The translations under genes and the position numbers were made by a program. The notes beneath the pieces are model-generated. The model worked only from the letters and a program-made list of their open reading frames with translations, had not been told where the DNA came from and did no database searches. Positions 43,394 through 51,979 of a DNA stretch of 64,000 bases are shown piece after piece. The stretch is from Eubacterium sp. UBA3782 (GTDB taxonomy: Bacteria > Bacillota > Clostridia > Lachnospirales > Lachnospiraceae): contig DFFG01000073.1 in NCBI GenBank assembly GCA_002368795.1, positions 1 to 64,000 on the forward strand, given 5' to 3'. Numbering within the stretch: the first letter of the stretch is position 1; every line of letters begins with the position of its first letter.

Positions 43394-44059
43394 ATGAGTG
43401 AAGAGAAGAAAAAAAGCAGCTTCCGCACGGTGTACCGTGGCGGAGAAGGACGATACGAAGAGAAAAAATCCGTCTTCCTGGGAAGGGTGATCCCGGTTCT
43501 GTCGGAAGAGGAAGCCCTCGCGGAAGTGGAGGCGGCGAAAAAGAAGTACTGGGATGCCCGGCACAACTGCTTTGCCTATGTCCTCGGGGAGAACAGCAGC
43601 CGGATGCGCGCATCGGATGACGGAGAGCCCTCCGGAACTGCGGGACGGCCGATCCTGGATGTGCTGACCGGAGAAGGAATCACGAATGCACTGATCATTG
43701 TGACCCGGTACTTTGGCGGCGTCCTTCTGGGGACGGGAGGACTGGTAAGGGCGTATACGGCAGCGGCCAGAGACGCGGTGGAAAACAGCATCCTGACCCA
43801 GAAGATCTGGGGCGCACATCTCCGGATCGTCACTGATTACACCGATATCGGCAGACTGCAGTATATGCTGGCGCAGCGGCAGATCCCCACGCTTTCTGCC
43901 GATTACGGGGAAAAGGTCACCATGGAGATCGTTCTGCCTGCAGAGGAGCAGGGGCGCCTTGAGGCGGAGATCATGGAGGCGACCGCGGCCCGGACTTCTG
44001 TAGAAAAAATCAGCCTCACCTATTATGGCGAGGCTGACGGAAAGATCATACTTGGCTGA
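43394..44059 (+). CDS. yigZ: YigZ/IMPACT family protein
   Basis: A 221-residue protein of the UPF0029/IMPACT family. The N-terminal domain (residues 10-125) has KSVFLGRVIPVLSEEEA, the invariant NCFAYVLGE..RASDDGEPSGTAGRPILDVL motif and TRYFGGVLLGTGGLVRAYTAA. The C-terminal ferredoxin-like DUF1949 domain follows (RIVTDYTDIGRLQYML). IMPACT proteins in eukaryotes regulate translation-linked kinases; the bacterial role is uncertain. AAGGAGAAGATC precedes the ATG. The gene runs alone toward the convergent cyclophilin gene, 14 bases away. Confidence 0.9.
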   Translation: MSEEKKKSSFRTVYRGGEGRYEEKKSVFLGRVIPVLSEEEALAEVEAAKKKYWDARHNCFAYVLGENSSRMRASDDGEPSGTAGRPILDVLTGEGITNALIIVTRYFGGVLLGTGGLVRAYTAAARDAVENSILTQKIWGAHLRIVTDYTDIGRLQYMLAQRQIPTLSADYGEKVTMEIVLPAEEQGRLEAEIMEATAARTSVEKISLTYYGEADGKIILG

Positions 44060-44073
44060 CAGGCGGATGCCGG

Positions 44074-44592
44074 TCAGACTTTTTCAGGATCCGGATAGGA
44101 GACGCCGAAGGTCTCCACGGTCATGGACGAAATGACCTGGGGCTCACGCGGGCGGTCCATAAAGTCCGTACGAACTGAAGCGATCTTGTCGACGACATCA
44201 AGTCCTTCGATGAGTTTGCCAAAGGCAGCATACTGGCCGTCCAGATAAGGAGAAGCCTTGTGCATGATAAAGAACTGGCTGCCGGCGGAATCCGGATGCT
44301 GGGCGCGGGCCATGGAGAGCACGCCGGGAGTGTGGGAAAGAGGATTTTTAAAACCATTGGCATCAAACTCGCCGCGGATGGAATAGCCGGGGCCGCCGGT
44401 GCCGTTGCCGACCGGGTCGCCGCCCTGGATCATGAAGCCGCTGATGATACGGTGGAAGGTGAGACCGTCATAGAAGCCGCTCTGTGCAAGGGCAATAAAA
44501 TTATTTACAGTATTTGGAGCGATCTCGGGATAAAGCTCAGCCTTCATCACGTCGCCGTTTGACATGGTAATTGTTACAATAGGGTTAGCCAT
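44074..44592 (-). CDS. Cyclophilin-type peptidyl-prolyl isomerase
   Basis: A 172-residue cytoplasmic cyclophilin that speeds proline cis-trans isomerisation during folding. Active-site residues are visible in FHRIISGFMIQGGDP (catalytic Arg near 48), GVLSMARAQHPDSAGSQFFIMH and YAAFGKLIEGLDVVDKI. There is no signal peptide. ATG 44592 is preceded by AAAGGAGATTC, and the longer frame upstream lacks a ribosome site. It is divergent from the tsaE gene, with 99 bases between them. Length and motifs are normal for the small bacterial type. Confidence 0.93.
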   Translation of the reverse strand: MANPIVTITMSNGDVMKAELYPEIAPNTVNNFIALAQSGFYDGLTFHRIISGFMIQGGDPVGNGTGGPGYSIRGEFDANGFKNPLSHTPGVLSMARAQHPDSAGSQFFIMHKASPYLDGQYAAFGKLIEGLDVVDKIASVRTDFMDRPREPQVISSMTVETFGVSYPDPEKV

Positions 44593-44691
44593 AACAGAAT
44601 CTCCTTTTGTGACTTGTTGTGCTACTATTATATAGGAAATTGTGATAAAATAAAACCCCACAAAACGAAGGCAAATGGAGAGAGGATACGC

Positions 44692-45123
44692 ATGGTATTT
44701 GACAGCTTCAGCCCGGAGGAGACACGCCGTCTTGCCCGGGAGCTAGGCGAAGGCGCAAGGCCCGGCATGATCGTTACGCTGAACGGAGACCTGGGGACCG
44801 GCAAGACGGTATTTGCCCAGGGACTGGCCGAGGGCCTGGATATCCGGGAGGCGGTGAACAGTCCGACCTTTACCATTGTGCAGGAATACAGAGAGGGAAG
44901 GATCCCCCTTTATCATTTTGATGTGTACCGCATTGAGGAGCCCGAGGAGATGGAGGAGATCGGATACGAGGATTATTTCTTCGGCGACGGTGTCTGTCTT
45001 GTAGAGTGGGCGGATCAGATCCGGGAGCTGATCCCGGACAGCGCGGTACGGATCACCATTGAAAAGGATCCGGAAAAAGGATTTGACTATCGGAGGATAA
45101 CCATTGAAGATCCTGGCAATTGA
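44692..45123 (+). CDS. tsaE: tRNA threonylcarbamoyladenosine biosynthesis protein TsaE
   Basis: A 143-residue P-loop ATPase that assists TsaB-TsaD in making t6A at position 37 of tRNAs. Walker A GDLGTGKT is at residues 32-39. Motifs NSPTFTIVQEY and LYHFDVYRIEEPEE follow, and the end has LVEWADQI. ATG 44692 is chosen because it starts the conserved part and has GAGAGAGGAT upstream. The next gene, tsaB, starts inside its last codons (20-base overlap), so the two are translationally coupled. tsaD is not in the window. Confidence 0.94.
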   Translation: MVFDSFSPEETRRLARELGEGARPGMIVTLNGDLGTGKTVFAQGLAEGLDIREAVNSPTFTIVQEYREGRIPLYHFDVYRIEEPEEMEEIGYEDYFFGDGVCLVEWADQIRELIPDSAVRITIEKDPEKGFDYRRITIEDPGN

Positions 45124-45835
45124 CAGTTCCGGCATGACTGCTTCGGTGGCTGTGGCCGACGGGCAGAAGATTCTTGCCGAGTTTACGACAAATGATAAAA
45201 AGACACATTCCCAGACCCTGCTGCCGATGCTGGATGATCTGGTACGGATGACCGGTCTGGATCTGGCAGACATTGATGCGATTGCCGTTGCTGCCGGCCC
45301 CGGTTCCTTTACCGGGCTGAGGATCGGTTCGGCCACGGCGAAGGGGCTTGGCCTGGCGCTGGACCGCCCGCTGATCGCAGTGCCGACGGTGGAGGCACTT
45401 GCGGCAAACCTTTATGATGTCCCCGGGCTGATCGTCCCGATGATGGATGCCAGACGTTCACAGGTCTATACCGGCATCTTCCGGTTCACAGATCATGCGC
45501 TGGTTACGGTAAGGGAGCAGTGGCCCTGTGATGCGGCCGAGCTCTGCAGTATCCTTGACAGCTATGGCGAGCCTGTCACGGTTCTTGGCGATGGTGTTCC
45601 GGTCTGCCGGGAGATCCTGAAGGAGTGTCTGCACGTTTCCTGGAGCGAGGCACCTGCGCATCTGAACCGTCAGCGGGCAGCGGCGGTTGCCATAACGGCA
45701 GCACGCTATTATGAGGAGGGGCGGACCGTTTCTGCAGAAGCGCATGTTCCGGAATATCTCCGTCTGTCCCAGGCAGAGCGCGAGCGGGCAGAGCGGCAGA
45801 AAATGGCCGCAGCAAAAAAGGAGGAGCAGGCGTAA
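45104..45835 (+). CDS. tsaB: tRNA threonylcarbamoyladenosine biosynthesis protein TsaB
   Basis: A 243-residue ASKHA-fold partner of TsaD in t6A synthesis. It begins KILAIDSSGMTASVAV, with KKTHSQTLLPMLDDLV near 35 and the family motif AAGPGSFTGLRIGSATAKGLGLAL near 65-88. TTG 45104 is the start: GGAGG lies 8 bases before it and no ATG fits the conserved N-terminus. The start lies inside tsaE. The basic C-terminal tail (ERAERQKMAAAKKEEQA) is a lineage extension. rimI begins right after the stop codon. Confidence 0.93.
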   Translation: MKILAIDSSGMTASVAVADGQKILAEFTTNDKKTHSQTLLPMLDDLVRMTGLDLADIDAIAVAAGPGSFTGLRIGSATAKGLGLALDRPLIAVPTVEALAANLYDVPGLIVPMMDARRSQVYTGIFRFTDHALVTVREQWPCDAAELCSILDSYGEPVTVLGDGVPVCREILKECLHVSWSEAPAHLNRQRAAAVAITAARYYEEGRTVSAEAHVPEYLRLSQAERERAERQKMAAAKKEEQA

Positions 45836-46312
45836 ATGATCATCCGGAGGATGAAGGAAGCGGATGTTCCTCAGGTGGAAGTGATCGAGCAGGCGAATTT
45901 TTCCCGGCCCTGGGATGCCGCCAGTTTTCTGGAGTATCTGCAGAAGGAGGATGCGGCGTTCCTGGTTGCCGAGGAGGCAGGCAGGATCCTGGGCTACTGC
46001 GGCATGATCGCGGTGCCGGACGAGGGCGATGTGACGAATGTCGCCGTTGACGAGACTCTGCGGCATCGGGGGATAGGCTATGCCCTGGTCAGGGAGATGC
46101 AGAAGGCCGCCTGGAATCTTGGCGTGCGGCGGCTTTTCCTGGAGGTCCGGGAGAGCAATGCACCGGCAGCAGCCCTCTATGAAAAGGCCGGATTTTGCCA
46201 GGTGGGACTTCGGAAAAACTATTACAGCGGGCCGACCGAGAACGCAAGGATCATGGTCTGCGAGCTGAGCGAAGATAATATGGAGATACCGGACGGCCAG
46301 AGCGAAGATTGA
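45836..46312 (+). CDS. rimI: Ribosomal protein alanine N-acetyltransferase RimI
   Basis: A 158-residue GNAT acetyltransferase. The acetyl-CoA loop is in NVAVDETLRHRGIGYALVREM (Q/RxxGxG/A type) near 65-85, with SRPWDAASFLEYLQ near the N-terminus and LEVRESNAPAAALYEKAGFCQVGLRKNYY at the end, the classic RimI signature. It acetylates the N-terminal alanine of ribosomal protein S18. It begins immediately after the tsaB stop, with AAGGAGGAGCAGGC upstream, and completes the tsaE-tsaB-rimI order found in most Firmicutes. Confidence 0.92.
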   Translation: MIIRRMKEADVPQVEVIEQANFSRPWDAASFLEYLQKEDAAFLVAEEAGRILGYCGMIAVPDEGDVTNVAVDETLRHRGIGYALVREMQKAAWNLGVRRLFLEVRESNAPAAALYEKAGFCQVGLRKNYYSGPTENARIMVCELSEDNMEIPDGQSED

Positions 46313-46340
46313 TGGTCGTTGCAGGAGCGGAGGAAGCAGA

Positions 46341-46646
46341 ATGTTTACCAGAGAACTGGATATGATACTGGCAGCGGCGCTGTTCATACTGGCAGTCGTT
46401 TTTTTTATGGAAAAAGGAGAAGGCGTTCTGGACGCTTTTCAGGCGAACGGCAACTGGAAAAAAGGACTGGATAAGGAACAGATCCGGAAGTATCAGCGAG
46501 GCTGTGCCGTGTTCTGTCTGGCACTTGGGCTGGTTGAGCTTCTGATGATCCTGTTTCCGGGAGCCGTGACGGGCTTTGTGTCGGTCGCAGCGGCAATCGT
46601 TGCGATCGTCGGACTGATCCTGTACATCAAAAAGATCACAAAGTGA
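46341..46646 (+). CDS. DUF3784-like membrane protein
   Basis: A 101-residue protein with three hydrophobic segments (MILAAALFILAVVFFM, GCAVFCLALGLVELLMILF, FVSVAAAIVAIVGLILYI). The internal motif GYNTLSKEE-like here reads GNWKKGLDKEQIRKYQRG. That layout fits the DUF3784 family of small Firmicutes membrane proteins; the assignment is by resemblance. Its stop overlaps the open frame leading into the purine nucleoside phosphorylase gene, so the genes are co-transcribed. Function unknown. Confidence 0.7.
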   Translation: MFTRELDMILAAALFILAVVFFMEKGEGVLDAFQANGNWKKGLDKEQIRKYQRGCAVFCLALGLVELLMILFPGAVTGFVSVAAAIVAIVGLILYIKKITK

Positions 46647-46714
46647 CCGGCAGATCCTGGCCGCGCTGCGGCAGGGATATGGAGGATGCAGATACAGATT
46701 GGGAGGCAGATAGG

Positions 46715-47545
46715 ATGACCGATACAGAGAAGCGCCTGGAGCTTTGCATGCAGGCTGTGGCAGACCGGATCCCGTTTAAGCCGCGGATCGCGCTGGTGCT
46801 GGGCTCCGGCCTTGGTGCCTTTGCAGATGAGATCCGGAAGATCAGCGAGATCCCCTATGGGGATATTCCACATTTCCCGGTCTCTACCGTTTCCGGACAC
46901 GACGGCAGATTTATCTTCGGTTACGCCGGGGATGTCCCGGTGGTCGTGATGAAGGGACGTGTCCATTATTATGAGGGATATACGATGGAGGACGTCGTGC
47001 TTCCGATACGTCTGATGCGGAGGATGGGAGCAGAGATCCTTTTCCTGACCAACGCGGCAGGAGGATTGAACAAATCGTTCGTGCCTGGCGATCTGATGCT
47101 GATCACCGACCAGATATCCTCCTTTGTTCCGTCTCCGCTGATCGGGCCGAATCCGGAGAGCCTCGGCACACGTTTTCCGGATATGACAGGGATCTATACC
47201 AGGCAGCTGCAGGAGCTGATTAAGGATGCAGCCGCCGAATGCGGGATCGGACTTCGGGAAGGCGTGTACATTCAGTTTACCGGCCCCAATTATGAATCAC
47301 CGGCAGAGATCCGCATGGCAGCCATGCTTGGGGCGGATGCGGTCGGTATGAGTACCGCTGTCGAGGCAATTGCAGGACGGCACGCGGGCTTTGCCATCTG
47401 TGGGATCTCCTGCATCACCAACATGGCAGCAGGTATTTCGGGTCAGGCCCTTTCCCATGACGAGGTTAAGGAGAATTCCGCGCGCACGGCACCTGCTTTT
47501 CGGAAACTGCTCTGGGAGAGCATTCAAAAAATGGCGGAAGAATAA
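46715..47545 (+). CDS. Purine-nucleoside phosphorylase
   Basis: A 276-residue type II (trimeric) purine nucleoside phosphorylase that splits inosine and guanosine with phosphate. It shows the phosphate loop VLGSGLGAFAD, HFPVSTVSGHDGRF with the catalytic His, FLTNAAGGLN, a FTGPNYESPAEIRM block and EAIAGRHAGFAICGISCITNMAAG with the purine-binding Asn. ATG 46715 is preceded by GGGAGG at somewhat long distance; an ATG 36 bases earlier is possible. It closes the tsaE operon. No nucleoside transporter is adjacent. Confidence 0.92.
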   Translation: MTDTEKRLELCMQAVADRIPFKPRIALVLGSGLGAFADEIRKISEIPYGDIPHFPVSTVSGHDGRFIFGYAGDVPVVVMKGRVHYYEGYTMEDVVLPIRLMRRMGAEILFLTNAAGGLNKSFVPGDLMLITDQISSFVPSPLIGPNPESLGTRFPDMTGIYTRQLQELIKDAAAECGIGLREGVYIQFTGPNYESPAEIRMAAMLGADAVGMSTAVEAIAGRHAGFAICGISCITNMAAGISGQALSHDEVKENSARTAPAFRKLLWESIQKMAEE

Positions 47546-47719
47546 ACAAGTCCGGCAGCCATTTCCGGTTTCTATGACACAAAGTCAAAGTCTGCGGCGC
47601 CAGGGAATAATGCGGATCGTTTGCCTAATGCGGACAGGGCAGAGCCGGAAAGGCGCCTCATCTTCGGAGAAATCTCCCTTCCGGGAGTTCTCATAAAGCA
47701 ATATCAGGAGGAAGTAACA

Positions 47720-48844
47720 ATGAAAAAGAAAATTCTTGCGGCACTTCTTGCAGGTGCCATGACACTGGGCCTTGCGGGCTGCGGGGGAGCTGCTCCGGCA
47801 GATGCCGGATCTGCCTCTGCATCGGAGGCTGCAGCAGAAAGCACCGCTGCAGAGCCGGCTGCCGAGGAGGCTGCTTCTGCCAGTGCGGCAGAAGGCGAGG
47901 CTGTCGAGTACAAGGTGGGCATCGTGAAGTTCATGGACCATCCGTCCCTGAACCAGATCGAGTCCAACATCATGAAGGCGCTGGATGAGCTGAACAGTGA
48001 CACGGTCACCTACAATTATGCAGACTATACCTTTGACGGCCAGGGAGACGGATCGGTCATCAACCAGATCGTTGCCCAGCTGATCTCCGATGAGGTGGAT
48101 GTGATCATCCCGATCGCTACTCCCGCCGCGCAGATCGCACAGGCTGCCTGCGAGGATCATCCCATCCCGATCGTGTTCTCTGCCGTATCGGATCCGGTTT
48201 CTGCCGCTCTTGTAGAGAGCATGGAAGCGCCCGGCGCCAATATTACCGGAACATCGGATTATCTGAACACCCAGGCTCTGCTTGATCTGATGTTTGCTGC
48301 AGATCCGGATATCGACTGTGTCGGTCTGCTGTACTCCAACAGCGAGGATGCATCCAAGGTGCCGATTGCTGAGGCTGAGAAATACCTCGAGGAAAAGAAT
48401 ATCCGCATCGTTTCCAAGACCGGAACAACGACTGACGAGGTATCCCAGGCAGTGGATGCGCTCATCGCGGAGAAGGTAGACGCAGTATTTACCCCCACCG
48501 ACAATACGATCCAGAACGCTGAGCTGGCGATCTACGAGAAGCTGGCCGAGGCGGGGATCCCCCACTATGCAGGCGCTGACTCCTTTGCCCTGAACGGCGG
48601 CTTCTGCGGCTTCGGCGTGGATTACGCCCAGCTGGGAAGAGAGACCGGCCTCCTTGCGGCAGAGATCCTGGGTGGAGCAGATCCGGCTGTTACGTCGGTC
48701 AAGACCTTCGAGAACGGCATCGCAACGATCAACATCGATACCTGCAGCGCGATCGGCTACAATCTGGACGAGGTAGAGGCAGCTTTTGAGCCTTATGTAA
48801 CAGAGATCGTCCTGACCACAACGAGCCAGGAATTTGAAGAGTAA
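47720..48844 (+). CDS. ABC transporter substrate-binding lipoprotein (TrpX type)
   Basis: A 374-residue lipoprotein of family ABC_sub_bind (PF04392). The signal peptide is KKKILAALLAGAMTLGLAGC with lipobox LAGC. A Ser/Ala/Glu-rich linker spans about 22-60, then the binding domain begins YKVGIVKFMDHPSLNQIESNI and includes FSAVSDPVSAALVES and DAVFTPTDNTIQNAELAIYE. In several Firmicutes the equivalent gene set is linked to tryptophan or other aromatic compound uptake, but the ligand is not fixed here. AGGAGG lies 8 bases before ATG 47720. It heads a complete three-gene ABC operon. Confidence 0.9.
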   Translation: MKKKILAALLAGAMTLGLAGCGGAAPADAGSASASEAAAESTAAEPAAEEAASASAAEGEAVEYKVGIVKFMDHPSLNQIESNIMKALDELNSDTVTYNYADYTFDGQGDGSVINQIVAQLISDEVDVIIPIATPAAQIAQAACEDHPIPIVFSAVSDPVSAALVESMEAPGANITGTSDYLNTQALLDLMFAADPDIDCVGLLYSNSEDASKVPIAEAEKYLEEKNIRIVSKTGTTTDEVSQAVDALIAEKVDAVFTPTDNTIQNAELAIYEKLAEAGIPHYAGADSFALNGGFCGFGVDYAQLGRETGLLAAEILGGADPAVTSVKTFENGIATINIDTCSAIGYNLDEVEAAFEPYVTEIVLTTTSQEFEE

Positions 48845-48872
48845 ACGCTGACCGATTGGAGGAAATCCCGAC

Positions 48873-49829
48873 ATGTTTTTGACGGCTGGAATCATTCGGA
48901 CGGCGCTGGAGGTAGGCCTGGTCTACTCTCTGGTCGCCATGTCCCTGTTCATCAGTTTCAGTATTCTGAATATCTGCGACCTGTCTACGGACGGCTGCTA
49001 TACCCTTGGGTGCGCGGTAAGTGCGATGATCACCATCACCGGACATCCGCTCCTGGGGATCTTCTGTGCCATGCTTGCCGGTGTATGCTCGGGTTTTGTG
49101 ACTGCCGTGCTGCAGACCCGCTTTGGTGTGCAGAGCATCCTCGCAGGCATTATCGTGAATACGGGGCTGTACACGATCAATCTTGCTGTCATGGGATTCT
49201 CCTCCAATGTATCGATTTTCGGAACACCGACGGTGTTTTCCCTGGTCAAGGACCTTTCCGAGGCTGCCTGGTGGAAGGATTGGAGCGCTCTGATCCTGCT
49301 GGCCGTGATCCTGCTGTGTGTATGTCTGCTGATCAACTGGTTTTTAAAGACCAGGCTCGGACTTTCGATCCGAGCGACCGGCGACTGCATCGCCATGGTA
49401 AGGGCATCCTCCATCAATCCGGCCTGGATGGTCACCATCGGCCTCTGCCTGTCAAACTCGCTGACAGGCCTTGCCGGGGCACTGATCGGGCAGTACAACA
49501 AGACCTGTGACATCAATCTGGGAACAGGCATGGTCACCATCGCCCTGGCATCCCTGGTGATCGGAGAGACGCTCACCGGGAAGGGGAGGATGGCGGTGCG
49601 GATCGCAGGCGTAGTCCTGGGCTCCTGCCTGTACCGGTTTATCATTTCCATAGCTCTCCGTCTGAATGTGCCGACCGAGGCATTTAAGCTGGTCTCCGCC
49701 ATCATCGTTGCGATCGCCATCGCAGCACCGGAGGCAAAGCGTATGATCGAGTTCCGGCTGAAGAAGGGGGCCATCATTCGAAACAGAAACGCAGAAGAGG
49801 GAAGGGGGAACGGATATGCTGGAAATTAA
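48873..49829 (+). CDS. ABC transporter permease (TrpY type)
   Basis: A 318-residue permease of the branched-chain amino acid/ribose type with about eight to ten helices, for example GLVYSLVAMSLFISFSILNI and LILLAVILLCVCLLINWF. The family motif LGLSIRATGDCIAMVRASSIN is near residue 165, and NSLTGLAGALIGQYNKTCDINLGTGMV follows near 195-225. It lies between the binding protein and ATPase genes and overlaps the latter by 14 bases. GGAGG precedes the ATG at long spacing. Confidence 0.9.
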   Translation: MFLTAGIIRTALEVGLVYSLVAMSLFISFSILNICDLSTDGCYTLGCAVSAMITITGHPLLGIFCAMLAGVCSGFVTAVLQTRFGVQSILAGIIVNTGLYTINLAVMGFSSNVSIFGTPTVFSLVKDLSEAAWWKDWSALILLAVILLCVCLLINWFLKTRLGLSIRATGDCIAMVRASSINPAWMVTIGLCLSNSLTGLAGALIGQYNKTCDINLGTGMVTIALASLVIGETLTGKGRMAVRIAGVVLGSCLYRFIISIALRLNVPTEAFKLVSAIIVAIAIAAPEAKRMIEFRLKKGAIIRNRNAEEGRGNGYAGN

Positions 49830-50631
49830 TGGGGTATCCAAGACCTTTCATCCCGGGACCGTCAACGAGAAAAAAGCGCTCAGCGGCCTCTCCCTCACAA
49901 TGAAGGATGGAGATTTTGCCACCATCGTGGGATCAAACGGTGCAGGAAAATCCACCCTGTTCAATGCCATTGCAGGAAGCTTTTATGTGGATGAAGGCTC
50001 GATCCGCCTGGATGGTGAAGACATCACCTTTGTTCCGGAGCATAGAAGAAGTGAGTACATTGGCAGACTTTTCCAGGATCCGCTGATGGGCACGGCTCCG
50101 CACATGACGATCGAAGAAAATCTTATGGTTGCCTACCTGCGGGCGCATGGAAAGAAAAAAGGAATCTTCAGCCGGACCACAAAAAAAGACCGGGAGTTTT
50201 TCCGGGAGCAGCTGGCCCAGCTGGATATGGGACTGGAGGATCGGATGGAAAATCCGGTCGGCCTGCTGTCCGGCGGACAGAGACAGGCACTGACCTTGCT
50301 GATGGCTACGGTCGTGACGCCCCGGCTCCTGCTTCTGGATGAGCACACGGCGGCTCTGGATCCGGCGACGGCAGAAAAGGTGCTGCAGCTGACCGAGCGG
50401 GTCGTGCGTGAGCGGCAGATCACCTGCCTGATGGTCACTCACAATATGAACCAGGCCCTGGCGCTTGGCAACCGTACGCTGATGATGAACGACGGACGGA
50501 TCGTATTTGACGCAGCCGACGAGCAGAGAGAGCAGCTGACCGTCGCAGATCTGCTGAAGAAATTTGCCGAGGACACCGGCGAAGCCTTCAACAATGACCG
50601 GATCCTCCTCTCCACCGAGGCAGGAAATTAA
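49816..50631 (+). CDS. ABC transporter ATP-binding protein (TrpZ type)
   Basis: A 271-residue ATPase that powers import of the ligand bound by the lipoprotein two genes upstream. Walker A GSNGAGKS is at residues 39-46, the Q-loop region is LFQDPLMGTAPHMTIEENL, the signature is LSGGQRQAL, Walker B with its glutamate is LLLDEHTAALDP, and the H-loop is MVTHNMNQAL. GAAGAGGGAAGGGGG lies upstream of the ATG inside the permease gene. Element B4 starts about 40 bases after the stop. Confidence 0.93.
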   Translation: MLEINGVSKTFHPGTVNEKKALSGLSLTMKDGDFATIVGSNGAGKSTLFNAIAGSFYVDEGSIRLDGEDITFVPEHRRSEYIGRLFQDPLMGTAPHMTIEENLMVAYLRAHGKKKGIFSRTTKKDREFFREQLAQLDMGLEDRMENPVGLLSGGQRQALTLLMATVVTPRLLLLDEHTAALDPATAEKVLQLTERVVRERQITCLMVTHNMNQALALGNRTLMMNDGRIVFDAADEQREQLTVADLLKKFAEDTGEAFNNDRILLSTEAGN

Positions 50632-50669
50632 ATGGCAGAAGAAAAAACGGAAATAGACCTGTAAAAAGG

Positions 50670-50846
50670 AAAAAGCCGCCGCATCAATCGCGGCATGCAT
50701 GAATGTTTCTTCCGGGAAACGCTCTCGCTCGGTCCTCGCGCAGCGGTACTAAGTCGTAATGTTCCATTCCTCCAAGTACCGGCGCTGCGGATGTTCCCTT
50801 CAGAAACATTTTTGCATGCTCGCGTTTTGATGCGGCGGCTTTTTTC
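50670..50846. repeat. Family B structured element, copy B4
   Basis: Ends AAAAAGCCGCCGCATCAA and TTGATGCGGCGGCTTTTT are fully paired although their sequence differs from the other copies. The next arm pairs GCATGCATGAATGTTTCT with AGAAACATTTTTGCATGC. The core shows GGAAACGCTCTCGCTCGG, CTAAGTCG, TCCTCCAAGTACC and GCGGATGTTCCC. It lies between the convergent ABC ATPase and URO-D genes. Confidence 0.82.
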
Positions 50847-50855
50847 ACAGCTGCC

Positions 50856-50904
50856 AAAAAAGGAGCAACTCCTTCCGGATGATCCGGAGGAGCTGCTCCT
50901 TTTT
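50856..50904. terminator. Bidirectional terminator
   Basis: AAAAAGGAGCA pairs with TGCTCCTTTTT, with an inner CTCCTTCCGGA/TCCGGAGGAG stem. It is well formed on both strands and follows element B4, so this convergent junction has two consecutive termination structures. Confidence 0.85.
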
Positions 50905-50935
50905 GCTCTGCAGGTGATTCCTGCATACGCAGATA

Positions 50936-51979
50936 TTAGAACATGATGTCGATCGGAAGACGAGCGTCATCCAGCTGTTCCTGCGTCCAGCCGAACTTCT
51001 CGGTGTTGTACTTGTCGATCTCATCCCACATGCTCTTGTAGACGCCCGGGAATACGGATCCGGGACCGCCCTGTGCGATACACGGAATGAAGGACTTCAT
51101 GCCGATGGTATCCATTGTCTCACGGCAAACCTTGCGGCAGTTCTCTTCGGTCCATCCATCATAGTCAACCAGCATGTTCTCGATGCCGCCCATGAAGGAG
51201 ATCTTGTCGCCGTATTTTGCGATCAGCTCGGGCAGGTTGTTGGTGGAGAAGCAGCCCTGCCATACATCGATGCCCATCTCGATCATATCCGGAACGAAGG
51301 TAGCGGCATAGCTGTCAGAATGGTGGAAGATGTACTTGACGCCATGATCCTTATAGTAGCCGTAGATCTGCTTGTAGGGCTCTACATAGAAGTCCTCAAA
51401 CATTCCAACACTCATAAACGTGCTGTTCTGGCCGCCCCAGTCATCATGATGGAAGATTGCATCGGGATGAAGATGTTCGCAGATGCCCTCAGCCATCTTC
51501 AGCTCGAACTCGGTCAGATATTTGATCAGATCTTCCATCTCGTCCGGATACTCGACCAGGTTCTCCAGGGTACGGGTGATCTCGCCGAGGTGGTGGCACT
51601 GCTCAAACAGGCCCGGCGCGACGAAAGCAGCCTTCAGGGCCTTTGTTCCGTCGACAGCGTCATACATGCCCTTGCAGATGGCCCACTGCTCATCTGTGAA
51701 ATCCAGAGACGGAGCATGTACATAATCCTGCCAGTGCTCGATGTCCTTGATAACGATCTTGTCGGGAGTGTGAACAGGGAATGCGCCCGGAACGTTCTCC
51801 GGGAAGCTGTTGGTAATGCCCCAGGCATTAACGACATCCGGCTGGCCCTTCTGCAGAAGCGGGCTGCTGAACATCATGAAGGGGTGGAACAGAAGCTTGA
51901 TTCCTTCATACTGGTTTGAAAAACGGTCCGGTGTGCCATGATTGATGACGGCTTCCAGGTTTTCTCTAGCAGTTAACAT
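50936..51979 (-). CDS. Uroporphyrinogen decarboxylase-family (corrinoid methyltransferase-like) protein
   Basis: A 347-residue TIM-barrel protein of the URO-D superfamily. It begins MLTARENLEAVINHGTPDRF and has IFHHDDWGGQNSTFMSVGMFEDF near 195, YIFHHSDSYAATFVPDMIEMGIDVWQG near 240 and GGIENMLVDYDGWT near 285. The ARENLxAxxxxGxPDR opening and the DDWG block are typical of MtaA/CmuA-like methyltransferases, which move methyl groups through corrinoid proteins, rather than of haem synthesis. No corrinoid protein gene is adjacent. ATG 51979 follows GGAGAAAAGTT. A divergent PucR gene is the probable regulator. Confidence 0.85.
   Translation of the reverse strand: MLTARENLEAVINHGTPDRFSNQYEGIKLLFHPFMMFSSPLLQKGQPDVVNAWGITNSFPENVPGAFPVHTPDKIVIKDIEHWQDYVHAPSLDFTDEQWAICKGMYDAVDGTKALKAAFVAPGLFEQCHHLGEITRTLENLVEYPDEMEDLIKYLTEFELKMAEGICEHLHPDAIFHHDDWGGQNSTFMSVGMFEDFYVEPYKQIYGYYKDHGVKYIFHHSDSYAATFVPDMIEMGIDVWQGCFSTNNLPELIAKYGDKISFMGGIENMLVDYDGWTEENCRKVCRETMDTIGMKSFIPCIAQGGPGSVFPGVYKSMWDEIDKYNTEKFGWTQEQLDDARLPIDIMF

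Noticed and set aside
47546..47719. T-box or tryptophan attenuator before the TrpX-type operon
   Set aside because: The gap has a few short inverted repeats but no specifier or antiterminator consensus, no Trp-rich leader peptide and no terminator T-run that I could see.
24555..50846. Family B elements as a CRISPR array or as insertion sequences with a transposase
   Set aside because: Copies are far apart, there are no spacers or cas genes, and none encodes a protein. The paired ends differ between copies, unlike simple terminal repeats of one transposon.
50684..50926. Short open frames within element B4 and similar frames in the other B copies
   Set aside because: The frames are not conserved between copies while the base pairing is, so the elements are non-coding.
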